Assembly (NCBI GenBank): GCA_027019165.1
Contig: JALUXC010000012.1
Span: 186,001 to 250,000 of the forward strand
Direction: 5' to 3'
Source of the DNA: Pseudophaeobacter sp.
Lineage (GTDB): Bacteria; Pseudomonadota; Alphaproteobacteria; Rhodobacterales; Rhodobacteraceae
DNA length: 64,000 nucleotides
Shown: in pieces, positions 16,054-23,962 of the stretch
Layout of the letters: each line of letters starts with the position of its first letter
How positions within the stretch are numbered: the stretch's first letter is position 1
The notes under the pieces: generated by a model
Database searches by the model: none
What the model was told of the DNA's origin: nothing
Seen by the model: only the letters and a program-made list of their open reading frames with translations
Translations under genes and position numbers: made by a program

Positions 16054-17166
16054 TTATTCTGTGGAAGAGCGGGTATCGGTCTCGCCTGCCGTAGCGGCAT
16101 CTTGGGTAAGCTCGACTGCAGATGCAACCCGTGCGGCCAGTTTCTCGGCAAAGCCCTGCTCGGCCAGTCGGAAGGCCAGCTTTACGGCGGCAGACACACC
16201 CGTGGCATCGGCGCCACCGTGTGATTTCACAACCGTGCCGTTGAGGCCCAGGAAAACGCCACCATTGGCGCGGCGCGGATCAAGCCGCTTGGCCAGGCGC
16301 GATAGCGATGTGTAGGCCAAGACAGCTGCCAGTTTGGACAGGAAGGAATACTCGAAAGCCTCCTTCACGGCCGAACGCAACAGGCTTGCGGTGCCTTCGC
16401 CGGTCTTGATCGCAACATTTCCGGTGAACCCGTCGGTCACAATCACGTCCGCCACATTGCCGGGAATATCGCTTCCCTCGACAAAGCCGACGAAATCGTA
16501 ATCGGCGGCAGAGGCGTTCTCGGCAATCAGCGCATAGGCTTCTTTCAGCTCGGCGCGGCCTTTGTGTTCCTCGGTGCCCACGTTCAAAAGGCCGATGCGA
16601 GGGCGCAGGATATCCATCGAATTGCGGGTGTAGGAGGTGCCCATCAGCGCGTATTGCAGCAGATCCTGAGCATCGGCGCGCACATCGGCCCCGACGTCCA
16701 GCATCACGTTGAAGCCTTGCGGGTTGCGCGAGGGCCAGAGAATCGCAATGGCGGGGCGGTTCACGCCAGGGATCTTGCGCAGGCGCAGCATGCTGAGCGC
16801 CATCAGCGCCCCGGTGTTGCCGCAAGAAACGACCCCGGAGGCCTCGCCATTCTTGACCGCATCAAGGGCGGACCACATCGAGGTGCCCTTGCCGTTACGC
16901 ATCACCTGGCTTGGCTTGTCGTCCATGGTCACGACCTTGTCCGCATGACGAATAACGACGCGATCCTTCAGGATGCGCCGTTTGGCAACCAGAGGTGCCA
17001 GTTCGTCTTCGGGGCCATGCAGAAGAAAGGCAATACGCTCGTTCTTCTCGGCAGATTTCTCAATACCGGCCACCACCGCAGCGGGGCCGGCATCTCCGCC
17101 CATAGCATCGACAGAAATCACGATTCGGCCAGTTTTGACTGCAGATCGATCGGGTGTGCCCGTCAT
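16054..17166 (-). CDS. plsX: Phosphate acyltransferase PlsX
   Basis: A 370-residue peripheral membrane enzyme that makes acyl-phosphate from acyl-ACP for phosphatidic acid synthesis by PlsY. Family segments seen are VISVDAMGGDAGPAAVVAG at the N-terminus, SCGNTGALMA in the middle and GGVFLGLNGTVVKSHGGAD near the C-terminus. The last 40 residues are Ala/Glu-rich and variable. It lies between rpmF and fabH as in most alphaproteobacteria. Confidence 0.95.
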   Translation of the reverse strand: MTGTPDRSAVKTGRIVISVDAMGGDAGPAAVVAGIEKSAEKNERIAFLLHGPEDELAPLVAKRRILKDRVVIRHADKVVTMDDKPSQVMRNGKGTSMWSALDAVKNGEASGVVSCGNTGALMALSMLRLRKIPGVNRPAIAILWPSRNPQGFNVMLDVGADVRADAQDLLQYALMGTSYTRNSMDILRPRIGLLNVGTEEHKGRAELKEAYALIAENASAADYDFVGFVEGSDIPGNVADVIVTDGFTGNVAIKTGEGTASLLRSAVKEAFEYSFLSKLAAVLAYTSLSRLAKRLDPRRANGGVFLGLNGTVVKSHGGADATGVSAAVKLAFRLAEQGFAEKLAARVASAVELTQDAATAGETDTRSSTE

Positions 17167-17205
17167 GAGATTGCCTGCCTGGCGTTACGTGAAAAGAAGA
17201 GGGGC

Positions 17206-17412
17206 TTAAGCCGCGTCCTCGTCCAGGTCGATTTCGTCGTTTGCCGCGATGATTTCCTTGTCATCATAGTGGCCGCAGGAGGGGCACACGTGATGCGGGC
17301 GGCGCAGTTCGCCACAGCTGGAGCATTCATTGGGGTTTGCAGCAACCAGGGCATCGTGCGCACGACGGTTGTTGCGGCGCGATTTGGATACTTTGTTCTG
17401 TTGGACGGCCAT
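17206..17412 (-). CDS. rpmF: 50S ribosomal protein L32
   Basis: A 68-residue ribosomal protein with the conserved start [20 protein letters not shown] and a zinc knuckle with four cysteines (30, 33, 43, 46; CSSC and CPSC), so it is the zinc-binding form. The acidic tail EIDLDEDAA is normal for Rhodobacteraceae. It precedes plsX by 39 bases. Confidence 0.97.
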   Translation of the reverse strand: MAVQQNKVSKSRRNNRRAHDALVAANPNECSSCGELRRPHHVCPSCGHYDDKEIIAANDEIDLDEDAA

Positions 17413-17649
17413 GTCTCAACCTTTGTCTGCTTGGCGCCTTGGGGCCTTCCCCGCCGCGCGATTTCATTGTCGTGTCGTGATCGGTGTGACGTGCGTTTAG
17501 GCCGCAGCCTGTCCGATGTCCAACCAAAAATTCCGATGAGCGCGCGAAAATACTGCGAATCCTTTTCGACGCAAGCTGTTTCTTAGAAGAGGCGCGCGCA
17601 CAGCGCCAGCAAGAAATGACCAGTCGCTTGTTTTGTGCGCTTTTCAGTC

Positions 17650-18186
17650 TCAGCTTTGATCCTTGAGTTGGTCCTTCAGGGCCGAAAGGGCAGCAAATGG
17701 TTTGGTGTCCTCGTCGCGCATGGGGGCGATCCCGGGTTCGGTAAAGACAGCCTCTCCCAGTTCTTGTCCCTCCTTGCGCGGGTAGGCGGGAATCGCAAGG
17801 CTCAGCGCTTCGATCATCACCTCAAACGGGTCGATATGGCTGCCCAGCGGTTCGGCGGTATCATCTTCGGGCATTTCGACCTCTTCCCCTTCAGGGGTTT
17901 CATAGGACGCAAGGAACTGGCGCTGAACCTTCTGGTCGATCCGGGTTGTCACCGGCTCAAGCGTCACAACGCAGTCCTGAACCACTGTTGCGCCCAGCAT
18001 AGCGTCCAGCACCCAGTCTCGCTTGCCGCTGGCACGGATCTCTCCGGCAAAACGCAGCTTGCGCAGGGCGGTCAGCCCAAGCTCCTCAGCCAGCGCGGTC
18101 AGCTCGGCGCTTTCGGGGCGAATCTCAAAAGGCGTCGGAGCGGTCTGAGACAGATCAGCCACGCGCAAAGCAGTGCTCTCATTCAT
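17650..18186 (-). CDS. DUF177 (YceD-like) protein
   Basis: A 178-residue protein of the YceD/DUF177 family, found next to rpmF in most bacteria and linked in plants and bacteria to 23S rRNA accumulation. The family core CVVTLEPVTTRIDQKVQRQFL is present near the middle and an acidic segment follows. I take the start at 18186 (MNESTALRVADL), since a GTG nine codons upstream lacks a ribosome site. The 237-base gap to rpmF leaves room for an rpmF promoter. Confidence 0.87.
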   Translation of the reverse strand: MNESTALRVADLSQTAPTPFEIRPESAELTALAEELGLTALRKLRFAGEIRASGKRDWVLDAMLGATVVQDCVVTLEPVTTRIDQKVQRQFLASYETPEGEEVEMPEDDTAEPLGSHIDPFEVMIEALSLAIPAYPRKEGQELGEAVFTEPGIAPMRDEDTKPFAALSALKDQLKDQS

Positions 18187-18297
18187 TTGAGGGACTTTCG
18201 TTTCTTGAACCACAAGCGTGCATTAGGTAATCGGGATGGGCGATGTAATCAAGCCGGGGCCATGAGGCCCGAAACGCGCAGACTATCGGGGGGCATC

Positions 18298-18768
18298 ATG
18301 GGTGCACGGTCAAATCAGCTGAAAACAGTGCTGCGGCATACAATCCTGCTGCTGGCGCTGGGGGCGGTTGCTGCTTGCTCGGCAACCATCCGCAAGCACG
18401 GCTATGTGCCATCGGACGAGCAACTTGCCGAAGTGGTGGTAGGTGTGGATACCCGCGACTCGGTTGCTGAAACTCTCGGCCTGCCCAGCTCCTCTGGGGT
18501 GTTGAGGGACAGCGGCTACTACTACGTTTCAACACGCATACGCCACTATGGCGCGACCGAGCCGAAACCTGTCTCACGGGATCTTGTGGCGGTGAACTTT
18601 GACAAGAACGGTGTGGTAAGCGGCGTTCAAAAGTTCGGCCTCGAAGATGGCCGGGTCATTCCTCTGCAGCGCCGTGTGACCTCCTCCAGTATCGAGGACA
18701 AGACCTTCCTGCGTCAGCTGATCGGCAACCTTGGCAACTTTGGGCCCGGTGCGCTGCTGGAAGAGTAA
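18298..18768 (+). CDS. bamE: Outer membrane assembly lipoprotein, BamE/SmpA family
   Basis: A 156-residue lipoprotein. A hydrophobic signal (TILLLALGAVAAC) ends at lipobox Cys27, the acylated residue after cleavage. The BamE core follows: GYVPSDEQLAEVVVGVDTRDSVAETLGLPS, then YYVSTRIRHYG and VSRDLVAVNFDKNGVV. BamE stabilises the BamA-BamD complex that inserts outer membrane proteins. The ATG at 18298 follows a run of G residues; an ATG 36 bases upstream is possible but would lengthen the signal region. It is divergent from DUF177. Confidence 0.88.
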   Translation: MGARSNQLKTVLRHTILLLALGAVAACSATIRKHGYVPSDEQLAEVVVGVDTRDSVAETLGLPSSSGVLRDSGYYYVSTRIRHYGATEPKPVSRDLVAVNFDKNGVVSGVQKFGLEDGRVIPLQRRVTSSSIEDKTFLRQLIGNLGNFGPGALLEE

Positions 18769-18909
18769 GCGACGGGCTGCCTGCGGCGCATTTCCTGCAA
18801 AGCTGTCGTCTGGCCGTGATTTTGATCTGTTTGGATGGGCAGGCCTGCGTGGTATGAGCGGGCTTGCGCACCGACTCGCGTGCGCTTCATCCTGTGCAGG
18901 GGGCTGGGG

Positions 18910-19659
18910 ATGACGCAATGTGAAACGCTGTTGGCCAAAGGGCGCTATGTTGCCCGCGTTGCCGCGACCTCATCAGATGTGCAGGCGGCGCAGCGCTTGC
19001 GAGAGGACTGTTTCGGCACGAGTGGTCTGGATGTGGATGCCTTTGACGACCGCTGCCGTCATGTCCTTATTGAGGAGCGGACAACAGGCTTGTTGATGTG
19101 CTGCTTTCGGGTGTTGGTGCTGCAGGGGGGCGGCCATCTGCTGCAAAGCTATTCGGCACAATACTACGACCTTGGTGGGCTTGCAGCGGTTGACGGGCCG
19201 GCCGCAGAGGTCGGACGGTTCTGTATCCGGGAAGGCGCAGCGGCAGATCCGGACATTCTGCGCATCGCCTGGGGGGCGATCACTGCCATGGTGGATGCCG
19301 AAGGCGTGGGGCTGCTCTTTGGTTGCAGTTCCTTCAAAGGCACCGATCCCGCCCCCTATTACGACAGTTTCGCCTTGCTCAAGGCCCGTCACCTGGCTCC
19401 GTCTCCTTTGCGGCCCCAGATCAAGGCGCCAAGGGTTTTCGATTTTGCGGACCTGCCGCAGCGTCCCCCTGATCTGCGCGCTGCCATGCGCACCATGCCG
19501 CCGCTCTTGCGGACCTATCTTCTGATGGGGGGCTGGGTCAGTGATCATGCGGTTGTGGATGAAGGCCTGAACACGCTGCATGTCTTTACCGGGGTCGAGG
19601 TCGGCGCGATCCCCGAGGGGCGTAAACGCTTGCTGCGCGCGGTGGCCGAGACGGCCTGA
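18910..19659 (+). CDS. OlsB-type N-acyltransferase for aminolipids (ornithine or glutamine lipid)
   Basis: A 249-residue acyltransferase of the OlsB/hemolysin-like GNAT group, which attaches a 3-hydroxy fatty acid to the amino group of an amino acid, giving a lyso-aminolipid. Typical motifs are AQRLREDCF, the long EVGRFCIREG segment and LLFGCSSFKGTDP. No OlsA O-acyltransferase gene is adjacent. In Ruegeria the glutamine-lipid enzyme GlsB is a stand-alone OlsB homologue while the ornithine-lipid olsBA genes are paired, so this lone gene could be glsB. Sequence by eye cannot decide. The ATG at 18910 follows a G-rich ribosome site. Confidence 0.8.
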   Translation: MTQCETLLAKGRYVARVAATSSDVQAAQRLREDCFGTSGLDVDAFDDRCRHVLIEERTTGLLMCCFRVLVLQGGGHLLQSYSAQYYDLGGLAAVDGPAAEVGRFCIREGAAADPDILRIAWGAITAMVDAEGVGLLFGCSSFKGTDPAPYYDSFALLKARHLAPSPLRPQIKAPRVFDFADLPQRPPDLRAAMRTMPPLLRTYLLMGGWVSDHAVVDEGLNTLHVFTGVEVGAIPEGRKRLLRAVAETA

Positions 19660-19739
19660 TGGGTCGGCTTCCCAAATGTCCGGGCAATTTCAACACACGC
19701 GCCGTTGACGGGGCGCACAGGCCGGTTTAGCTGGCCTCC

Positions 19740-21551
19740 ATGGCACGAATTCCTCTTTTGCAGATGTCCGGCATATCACTCACCTTTGGGGGTGAGCCTG
19801 TTTTTGCCGATCTCGATCTCGTGGTGCAGCCCGGTGACCGGGTGGCGCTGGTGGGCCGCAACGGCTCGGGAAAATCCACCTTGATGAAGGTGATGGCGGG
19901 GCTGGTTGAGCCCGATCAGGGCAGTATCGTCGTCCCCCCGGGCAAGACGGTCGGCTACATGGAGCAGGACCCCCAGATGACGGGGTTTGCGACCTTGGGT
20001 GACTTTGCCGCCAGCGCGCTGGACCCCGGTGAGATGTATCGGGTGGAGCGGGCAGGCGAGGGGCTGAAATTCGACCCCGCCCGCCCGGTGGAAACCGCAT
20101 CGGGCGGGGAGCGCCGCCGCGCCGCCCTGGCCAAGCTGATGGCCGAGGCGCCGGATTTGATGCTGCTGGATGAGCCGACCAACCACCTTGATATCGAGGC
20201 GATCACCTGGCTTGAGGACGAGCTGAAATCGACCCGTGCAGCCTATGTGCTGATCTCGCACGACCGCGCCTTTCTGCGCGCCCTGACCCGTGCGACCCTC
20301 TGGATCGACCGGGGGCAGGTGCGCCGTCAGGAAAAAGGCTTTGATGCCTTTGAGGCCTGGCGTGACAAGATCTGGGAGGAAGAAGACCAGCAGCGTCACA
20401 AGCTCAACCGGCTGATCAAATCCGAAAGCCGCTGGGCCGTCGAAGGGATCTCAGCCAGGCGCAAACGGAATATGGGCCGGGTGCGCGCCCTGCAGGACCT
20501 GAAGGCCGAGCGCGCCGCGCAGATCAAACGCCAGGGCGCCGCCGAACTTGCGCTGGAGGCCGGTCCCAAATCGGGCCGCAAGGTGATCGAGGCTGAAGGG
20601 CTTTCCAAGGCCTTTGACGGCAAGAGCATCGTGTCGAACTTCTCGCTCAAGGTGCAGCGCGGCGACCGCGTTGCCTTTGTTGGCCCGAATGGGGCAGGGA
20701 AGACGACGCTCCTGAAGATGCTCTTGGGGATGGAGCAGCCGGATGAAGGCAAGGTGACGCTCGGCACCAACCTGGAGATTGCGTTCTTTGACCAGACCCG
20801 CGACCAGCTTGACCCCGAGGCCTCCCTTTGGGAGAACCTGACAACCGATCCGGCGCTGGGGATATCCGGCAAGGCGGATCAGGTCATGGTGCGGGGCCAG
20901 CCAAAACATGTGGTGGGCTACCTCAAGGAATTCCTGTTCGATGAACGCCAGGCCCGCGCGCCGGTGCGCTCGCTCTCGGGCGGCGAAAAAGCGCGGCTTT
21001 TGCTGGCCCGCCTGATGGCGCGGCAAAGCAACCTTCTGGTGCTCGATGAGCCGACCAACGATCTGGATGTTGAAACTCTGGATCTGTTGCAGGAGCTGCT
21101 CGATTCCTACGACGGTACGGTTCTACTGGTCAGCCACGACCGGGACTTTCTCGACCGTGTCGCCACCACCACCATCGCCATGGAAGGGGACGGGCGCGCC
21201 ACCGCCTATGCCGGCGGATGGAGCGACTACCTGTCCCAACGTGCCCCCAAAGAGGCAGAGGAAAAGGCCGAAAAGCCGAAGGCGGCAAAGCCCAAGCCAA
21301 AGCAGGACACGCAGCCGAAAGAGGGCCTCAGCTTCAAGGAAAAGCACCGGCTTGAGGCGCTGCCAGCAGAGATGGAGCGGCTCGAGCAGGAGATCGCCAA
21401 GCTGGAGCAGTTGATGGCAGACCCGGAGCTGTTCACCCGTGAGCCGGTGAAGTTCAAGAAGGCCAGCGAAGCCCTTGTAGAAAGGCAGGAAAAACTGGCT
21501 GCCGCCGAAGAGGAGTGGCTGGAGCTCGAGGAAAAGGCAGAAGGGGCGTAA
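19740..21551 (+). CDS. ABC-F family ATPase (Uup-like)
   Basis: A 603-residue soluble protein with two ABC ATPase domains and no membrane part, so it is a ribosome-associated ABC-F factor rather than a transporter. Walker A motifs are GRNGSGKST (residues 39-47) and GPNGAGKTT, and the signatures are SGGERRR and SGGEKAR with LLDEPTNHLD and LVLDEPTNDLD Walker B boxes. The last 80 residues form a Lys/Glu-rich coiled coil after a basic linker, as in Uup. Uup-type factors resolve stalled ribosomes or act in translation of difficult sequences. Confidence 0.92.
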   Translation: MARIPLLQMSGISLTFGGEPVFADLDLVVQPGDRVALVGRNGSGKSTLMKVMAGLVEPDQGSIVVPPGKTVGYMEQDPQMTGFATLGDFAASALDPGEMYRVERAGEGLKFDPARPVETASGGERRRAALAKLMAEAPDLMLLDEPTNHLDIEAITWLEDELKSTRAAYVLISHDRAFLRALTRATLWIDRGQVRRQEKGFDAFEAWRDKIWEEEDQQRHKLNRLIKSESRWAVEGISARRKRNMGRVRALQDLKAERAAQIKRQGAAELALEAGPKSGRKVIEAEGLSKAFDGKSIVSNFSLKVQRGDRVAFVGPNGAGKTTLLKMLLGMEQPDEGKVTLGTNLEIAFFDQTRDQLDPEASLWENLTTDPALGISGKADQVMVRGQPKHVVGYLKEFLFDERQARAPVRSLSGGEKARLLLARLMARQSNLLVLDEPTNDLDVETLDLLQELLDSYDGTVLLVSHDRDFLDRVATTTIAMEGDGRATAYAGGWSDYLSQRAPKEAEEKAEKPKAAKPKPKQDTQPKEGLSFKEKHRLEALPAEMERLEQEIAKLEQLMADPELFTREPVKFKKASEALVERQEKLAAAEEEWLELEEKAEGA

Positions 21552-21570
21552 ATGCGCAGCCCTTCTTCTG

Positions 21571-21586
21571 TTTCGCATGCGAAACA
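21571..21586. promoter_or_regulatory. Perfect 16-bp palindrome, possible operator
   Basis: GTTTCGCATGCGAAAC is identical to its reverse complement. It starts 20 bases after the ABC-F stop codon, ends one base before a TTGACT -35-like hexamer, and no U-tract follows, so it is not a terminator. An operator in a region between two convergent genes is unexpected unless a small RNA starts here. Confidence 0.5.
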
Positions 21587-21587
21587 T

Positions 21588-21617
21588 TGACTAAAATCAG
21601 CTTCATTCCGTTAATAC
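21588..21617 (+). promoter_or_regulatory. Weak promoter-like sequence of a possible small RNA
   Basis: TTGACT at 21588-21593 is a good -35 match. The -10 candidates are poor (TAATAC at 21612-21617, 18-base spacer; or TTAATA at 21611-21616, 17-base spacer). A terminator follows at 21655 with no open frame between, so any transcript would be about 60 bases and non-coding. Confidence 0.3.
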
Positions 21618-21654
21618 TTAATTTACATTTTGCAATATTTGCGAGGGTTTTGCG

Positions 21655-21684
21655 ATAGGGGCGCCTATTGGACGCCCCTCTTTA
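21655..21684 (+). terminator. Hairpin terminator downstream of the ABC-F gene
   Basis: AGGGGCG (21657-21663) pairs with CGCCCCT (21673-21679) across a nine-base loop, followed by CTTTAAG on the plus strand. It can end transcripts of the ABC-F gene or of a short RNA starting near 21620. Confidence 0.65.
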
Positions 21685-21694
21685 AGTTTTCATC

Positions 21695-21709
21695 TTAAGT
21701 GTTTGTTAA
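21695..21709. promoter_or_regulatory. Perfect CtrA-type box TTAA-N7-TTAA
   Basis: TTAA at 21695-21698 and TTAA at 21706-21709 are separated by exactly seven bases (GTGTTTG), the consensus for the cell-cycle regulator CtrA of alphaproteobacteria. It lies ten bases beyond the SDR stop codon, in a convergent gap, so its target is unclear and chance in AT-rich DNA is possible. Confidence 0.35.
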
Positions 21710-21718
21710 GAAAGGAAG

Positions 21719-22474
21719 TCAGCGCATTCGCAGGGCGCCATCGATGCGGATCACCTCGCCATTGAGATATCCCATCTCAACAATGAAGCCCGCGAGGCGT
21801 CCGTACTCTGCCGGATCCCCAAGGCGCGGCGGGTTTGGCACGTCTGCGGCCAGTTGCTGCTGCACCTCTTCGGGCAACCCGGCCAGCATCGGGGTCATGA
21901 AGATGCCCGGCGCGATGGTCATGACGCGAATGCCCGTCGAGGCCAGATCGCGGGCCATGGGCAGGCACATGCCGACAACCCCGCCCTTGGAGGCGGAGTA
22001 GGCCACCTGACCCTTCTGCCCGTCAAAGGCGGCGATGGAGGCGGTGTTGATGATCACCCCGCGGGCGCCGTCGGGTTCGGGATCGTTCTTGGCTATCTCG
22101 ACAGCAGCCAAGCGCGCAACATTGAAGGTGCCAACCAGGTTGATATCGATGGTGCGTTTGTAAGCGTCCAAGGGATGCGCGCCCTCTTTGCCCACCGTCT
22201 TGATCCCATATGCGATGCCGGCGCAGTTCACGCAGGCGGAAATCCGGCCCATTTTTTCAGCCGCAAAAGAGATTGCTGCGGCGACGGAGTCTTCGTCCGT
22301 CACATCGGTCTGCACAAAGAAACCGCCGATCTCGGCGGCGACCTTTTCGCCGCGGTCTGCGTCACGGTCAAGGATCGTGACCTTGGCGCCATTTTCGGCA
22401 AAATGGCGGGCGGTTGCCTCACCCAGCCCGGATGCGCCGCCGGTGATCACCGCGCAGGTCTGATCTAGTTTCAT
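21719..22474 (-). CDS. Short-chain dehydrogenase/reductase, probable 3-hydroxyacyl-CoA type
   Basis: A 251-residue NAD(P)-dependent SDR. The cofactor motif TGGASGLG is at residues 10-17, the catalytic Ser is in INTASIAAF and the Tyr-Lys pair in YSASKGG. Overall pattern (GLGEATARHFAENGAKVTILDRD, then AYKRTIDINLVGTFNV) resembles the type II 3-hydroxyacyl-CoA dehydrogenase (HSD10-like) group, but the substrate is not settled by sequence. Start at 22474 (MKLDQTC) has GGAGG nine bases upstream; 12 extra upstream residues are unlikely. A 14-bp palindrome sits just upstream, suggesting local repressor control. Confidence 0.85.
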   Translation of the reverse strand: MKLDQTCAVITGGASGLGEATARHFAENGAKVTILDRDADRGEKVAAEIGGFFVQTDVTDEDSVAAAISFAAEKMGRISACVNCAGIAYGIKTVGKEGAHPLDAYKRTIDINLVGTFNVARLAAVEIAKNDPEPDGARGVIINTASIAAFDGQKGQVAYSASKGGVVGMCLPMARDLASTGIRVMTIAPGIFMTPMLAGLPEEVQQQLAADVPNPPRLGDPAEYGRLAGFIVEMGYLNGEVIRIDGALRMR

Positions 22475-22495
22475 GAAAGGAGTCCTCCCGGTATC

Positions 22496-22509
22496 TGAAC
22501 ATGTGTTCA
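22496..22509. promoter_or_regulatory. Operator-like palindrome TGAACATGTGTTCA before the SDR gene
   Basis: Six-base arms TGAACA and TGTTCA flank a two-base centre, 21 bases upstream of the SDR start codon. Size and symmetry fit a TetR-type operator, a family that often controls acyl-CoA metabolism genes. The regulator is not encoded nearby. Confidence 0.5.
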
Positions 22510-22543
22510 AATAAACACGGAGGGACTGTACTGTCCAGCGCTG

Positions 22544-23458
22544 CTATGCCCCCATCATGCGCCGGTCCAGCCGTGCCAGCGGCGCCAGAAGTCGCCCCAT
22601 TGGCGGCCAGAGAATCCAGGTGCCGCCAAGGCGGTGCAACTCGGCGCCTGTGCCCAGTTTGAAGCGGGCCAGGCCCGGCGCGTCATCTGTGTTGATGAGG
22701 CCCAGATCCAGGCTCTTGCAGCCTTGCGCCGAGAGCCAGCTCATCGCCTCCCACAGCAACAGGTTATGGGCCGACAGTTCTTTGCCGCGCCGGGTGGTGT
22801 GGGCGATGTGATAGCTGGCATCACGCCCATGGCGGAGCACCAGAATGGCCGCCACGGGGTCTTTGCCTTCGAAGGCCTGAAACAGCTTGGCCTTCCCCTT
22901 GTTCATTTGAGCATAGGCCAGCGTCAGCGGGAGGGGCCAGCTGCGATAACCGCGCTTTCTTTGCTGCGCATGATCGGCGGTGAGCAGCCAGTGGTTGGGA
23001 TCGACCGGCATGTTTTGGCGGGTCAAACGTAGCCCCTGGGTTTCCGCATGTTTCAGACGGTTGCGCCATTTCTGATGTAGCGCTGCACGGCGCCGTTCGG
23101 GGCTGGAGGACAGGTCAACCCGCGCCATATGGGCTGGGCTTACCAGCGGCAGGGCACCCAGATCGCCCAGCTCGGGCGTGGGCGTTTCTGGAGAGAGGAT
23201 CACCGGGGTGCGACGCAACCCTTCCTCTTGCAGGAGGTTCAGCAGCTGCGAAGGGCTGTTCAGTCGCGCGCGGTTCACCATCGCGACATCGATGCGCCCC
23301 CAAAACCGCTGCCGCAGGACCACCGTGTTCTTCAACCGATCCAGCACCAGTGGCTCCTGTCCCGTGGCTTGCAGGGCGCGCAGGAATTCATTGGATTGAG
23401 GCAGGGTGCCGTGGGTGTCGGCGTGATCCGACGCGGCAGGCGGTATGAAATCGAACAT
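22544..23458 (-). CDS. FemAB-like GNAT acyltransferase of unknown substrate
   Basis: A 304-residue soluble protein of the FemAB/BioF2-like GNAT group. The second half has the GNAT core KAKLFQAFEGKDPVAAILVLRHGRDASYHIAHT and the ending pattern KSLDLGLINTDDAPGLARFKLGTGAELHRLGGTW seen in these proteins, which transfer aminoacyl or acyl groups. The start at 23458 (MFDFIPPAASDHADTHG) is the best in-frame ATG, though its ribosome site is weak. Divergently upstream lies a 49-residue membrane peptide on the other strand, 45 bases away. Substrate unknown. Confidence 0.75.
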   Translation of the reverse strand: MFDFIPPAASDHADTHGTLPQSNEFLRALQATGQEPLVLDRLKNTVVLRQRFWGRIDVAMVNRARLNSPSQLLNLLQEEGLRRTPVILSPETPTPELGDLGALPLVSPAHMARVDLSSSPERRRAALHQKWRNRLKHAETQGLRLTRQNMPVDPNHWLLTADHAQQRKRGYRSWPLPLTLAYAQMNKGKAKLFQAFEGKDPVAAILVLRHGRDASYHIAHTTRRGKELSAHNLLLWEAMSWLSAQGCKSLDLGLINTDDAPGLARFKLGTGAELHRLGGTWILWPPMGRLLAPLARLDRRMMGA

Positions 23459-23503
23459 GAAGTTATTTACCGAACGGAAACCTAATTCAGGGTTAATGGG
23501 CCC

Positions 23504-23653
23504 ATGAAAAAGCAAAACCACGCCAAGAGCAAAGTCATGGGCCAATGCGCCCCCAGCCCGCGCATGACGAAAACCGCTGCCTTTTTGCTCGCCGTCGCCC
23601 TGTCGATTCCGGTGTTCATCCTGCTGACATTGGCGGATCTGCTGTTTTTCTGA
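23504..23653 (+). CDS. 49-residue single-helix membrane peptide
   Basis: A short open frame from ATG 23504 to TGA 23651-23653. The N-terminal 24 residues are basic and polar (MKKQNHAKSKVMGQCAPSPR), then one hydrophobic helix runs from about residue 25 to the end (TAAFLLAVALSIPVFILLTLADLLFF). This is the layout of a small inner-membrane protein with cytoplasmic N-terminus. A purine-rich GGGTTAATGGG precedes the ATG. It is divergent from the FemAB-like gene. No family recognised. Confidence 0.5.
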   Translation: MKKQNHAKSKVMGQCAPSPRMTKTAAFLLAVALSIPVFILLTLADLLFF

Positions 23654-23799
23654 TCCTCAACATGCTGCGCTGATTTTAGGGCGCACGCCCGCTGGTGATG
23701 GCGGCTGGCGTCACATCCCCTTGGTAAGGCCTTGGGCTGAGCGCACGCACCTCTCCATCCCGGGTCGATGCCTTTGGGTAGGTCGGCGGACAGGTGCAA

Positions 23800-23874
23800 C
23801 AGCGCCGCGCGTCTGCGCGGCGCCACGCCCAACGGGAGCGGCGCAGATGCCTGCGCCAGCGACGGGCGGGAGGA
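23800..23874 (+). repeat. Intergenic palindromic element, copy A
   Basis: Two hairpins bracket the core GCCCAACGGGAGCG (23827-23840). The first hairpin is 23800-23825 (GCGCCGCGCG with CGCGCGGCGC-like arms); the second is GCGCAG/CTGCGC around 23841-23856; then GCGACGGGCGGGAG (23859-23872). The same order of core, hairpin and second box recurs at 28838-28946 and, inverted, at 43156-43250. It lies in a 309-base gap that otherwise holds only the tyrS terminator. REP-like element, function unknown. Confidence 0.75.
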
Positions 23875-23906
23875 CACCGATGGCCAGGCGCAACCTGTCA
23901 CATGCA

Positions 23907-23937
23907 AAAAAAAGGGGCCGCTTGAGCCCCTTTTCAT
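23907..23937 (-). terminator. Terminator of tyrS
   Basis: On the minus strand AAAAGGGGC (from 23934) pairs with GCCCCTTTT (to 23910) with a seven-base loop and a run of T residues, 26 bases after the tyrS stop codon. A classic intrinsic terminator. Confidence 0.85.
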
Positions 23938-23962
23938 AGTCTTGTTCCGCTTGGCGGGTCTT

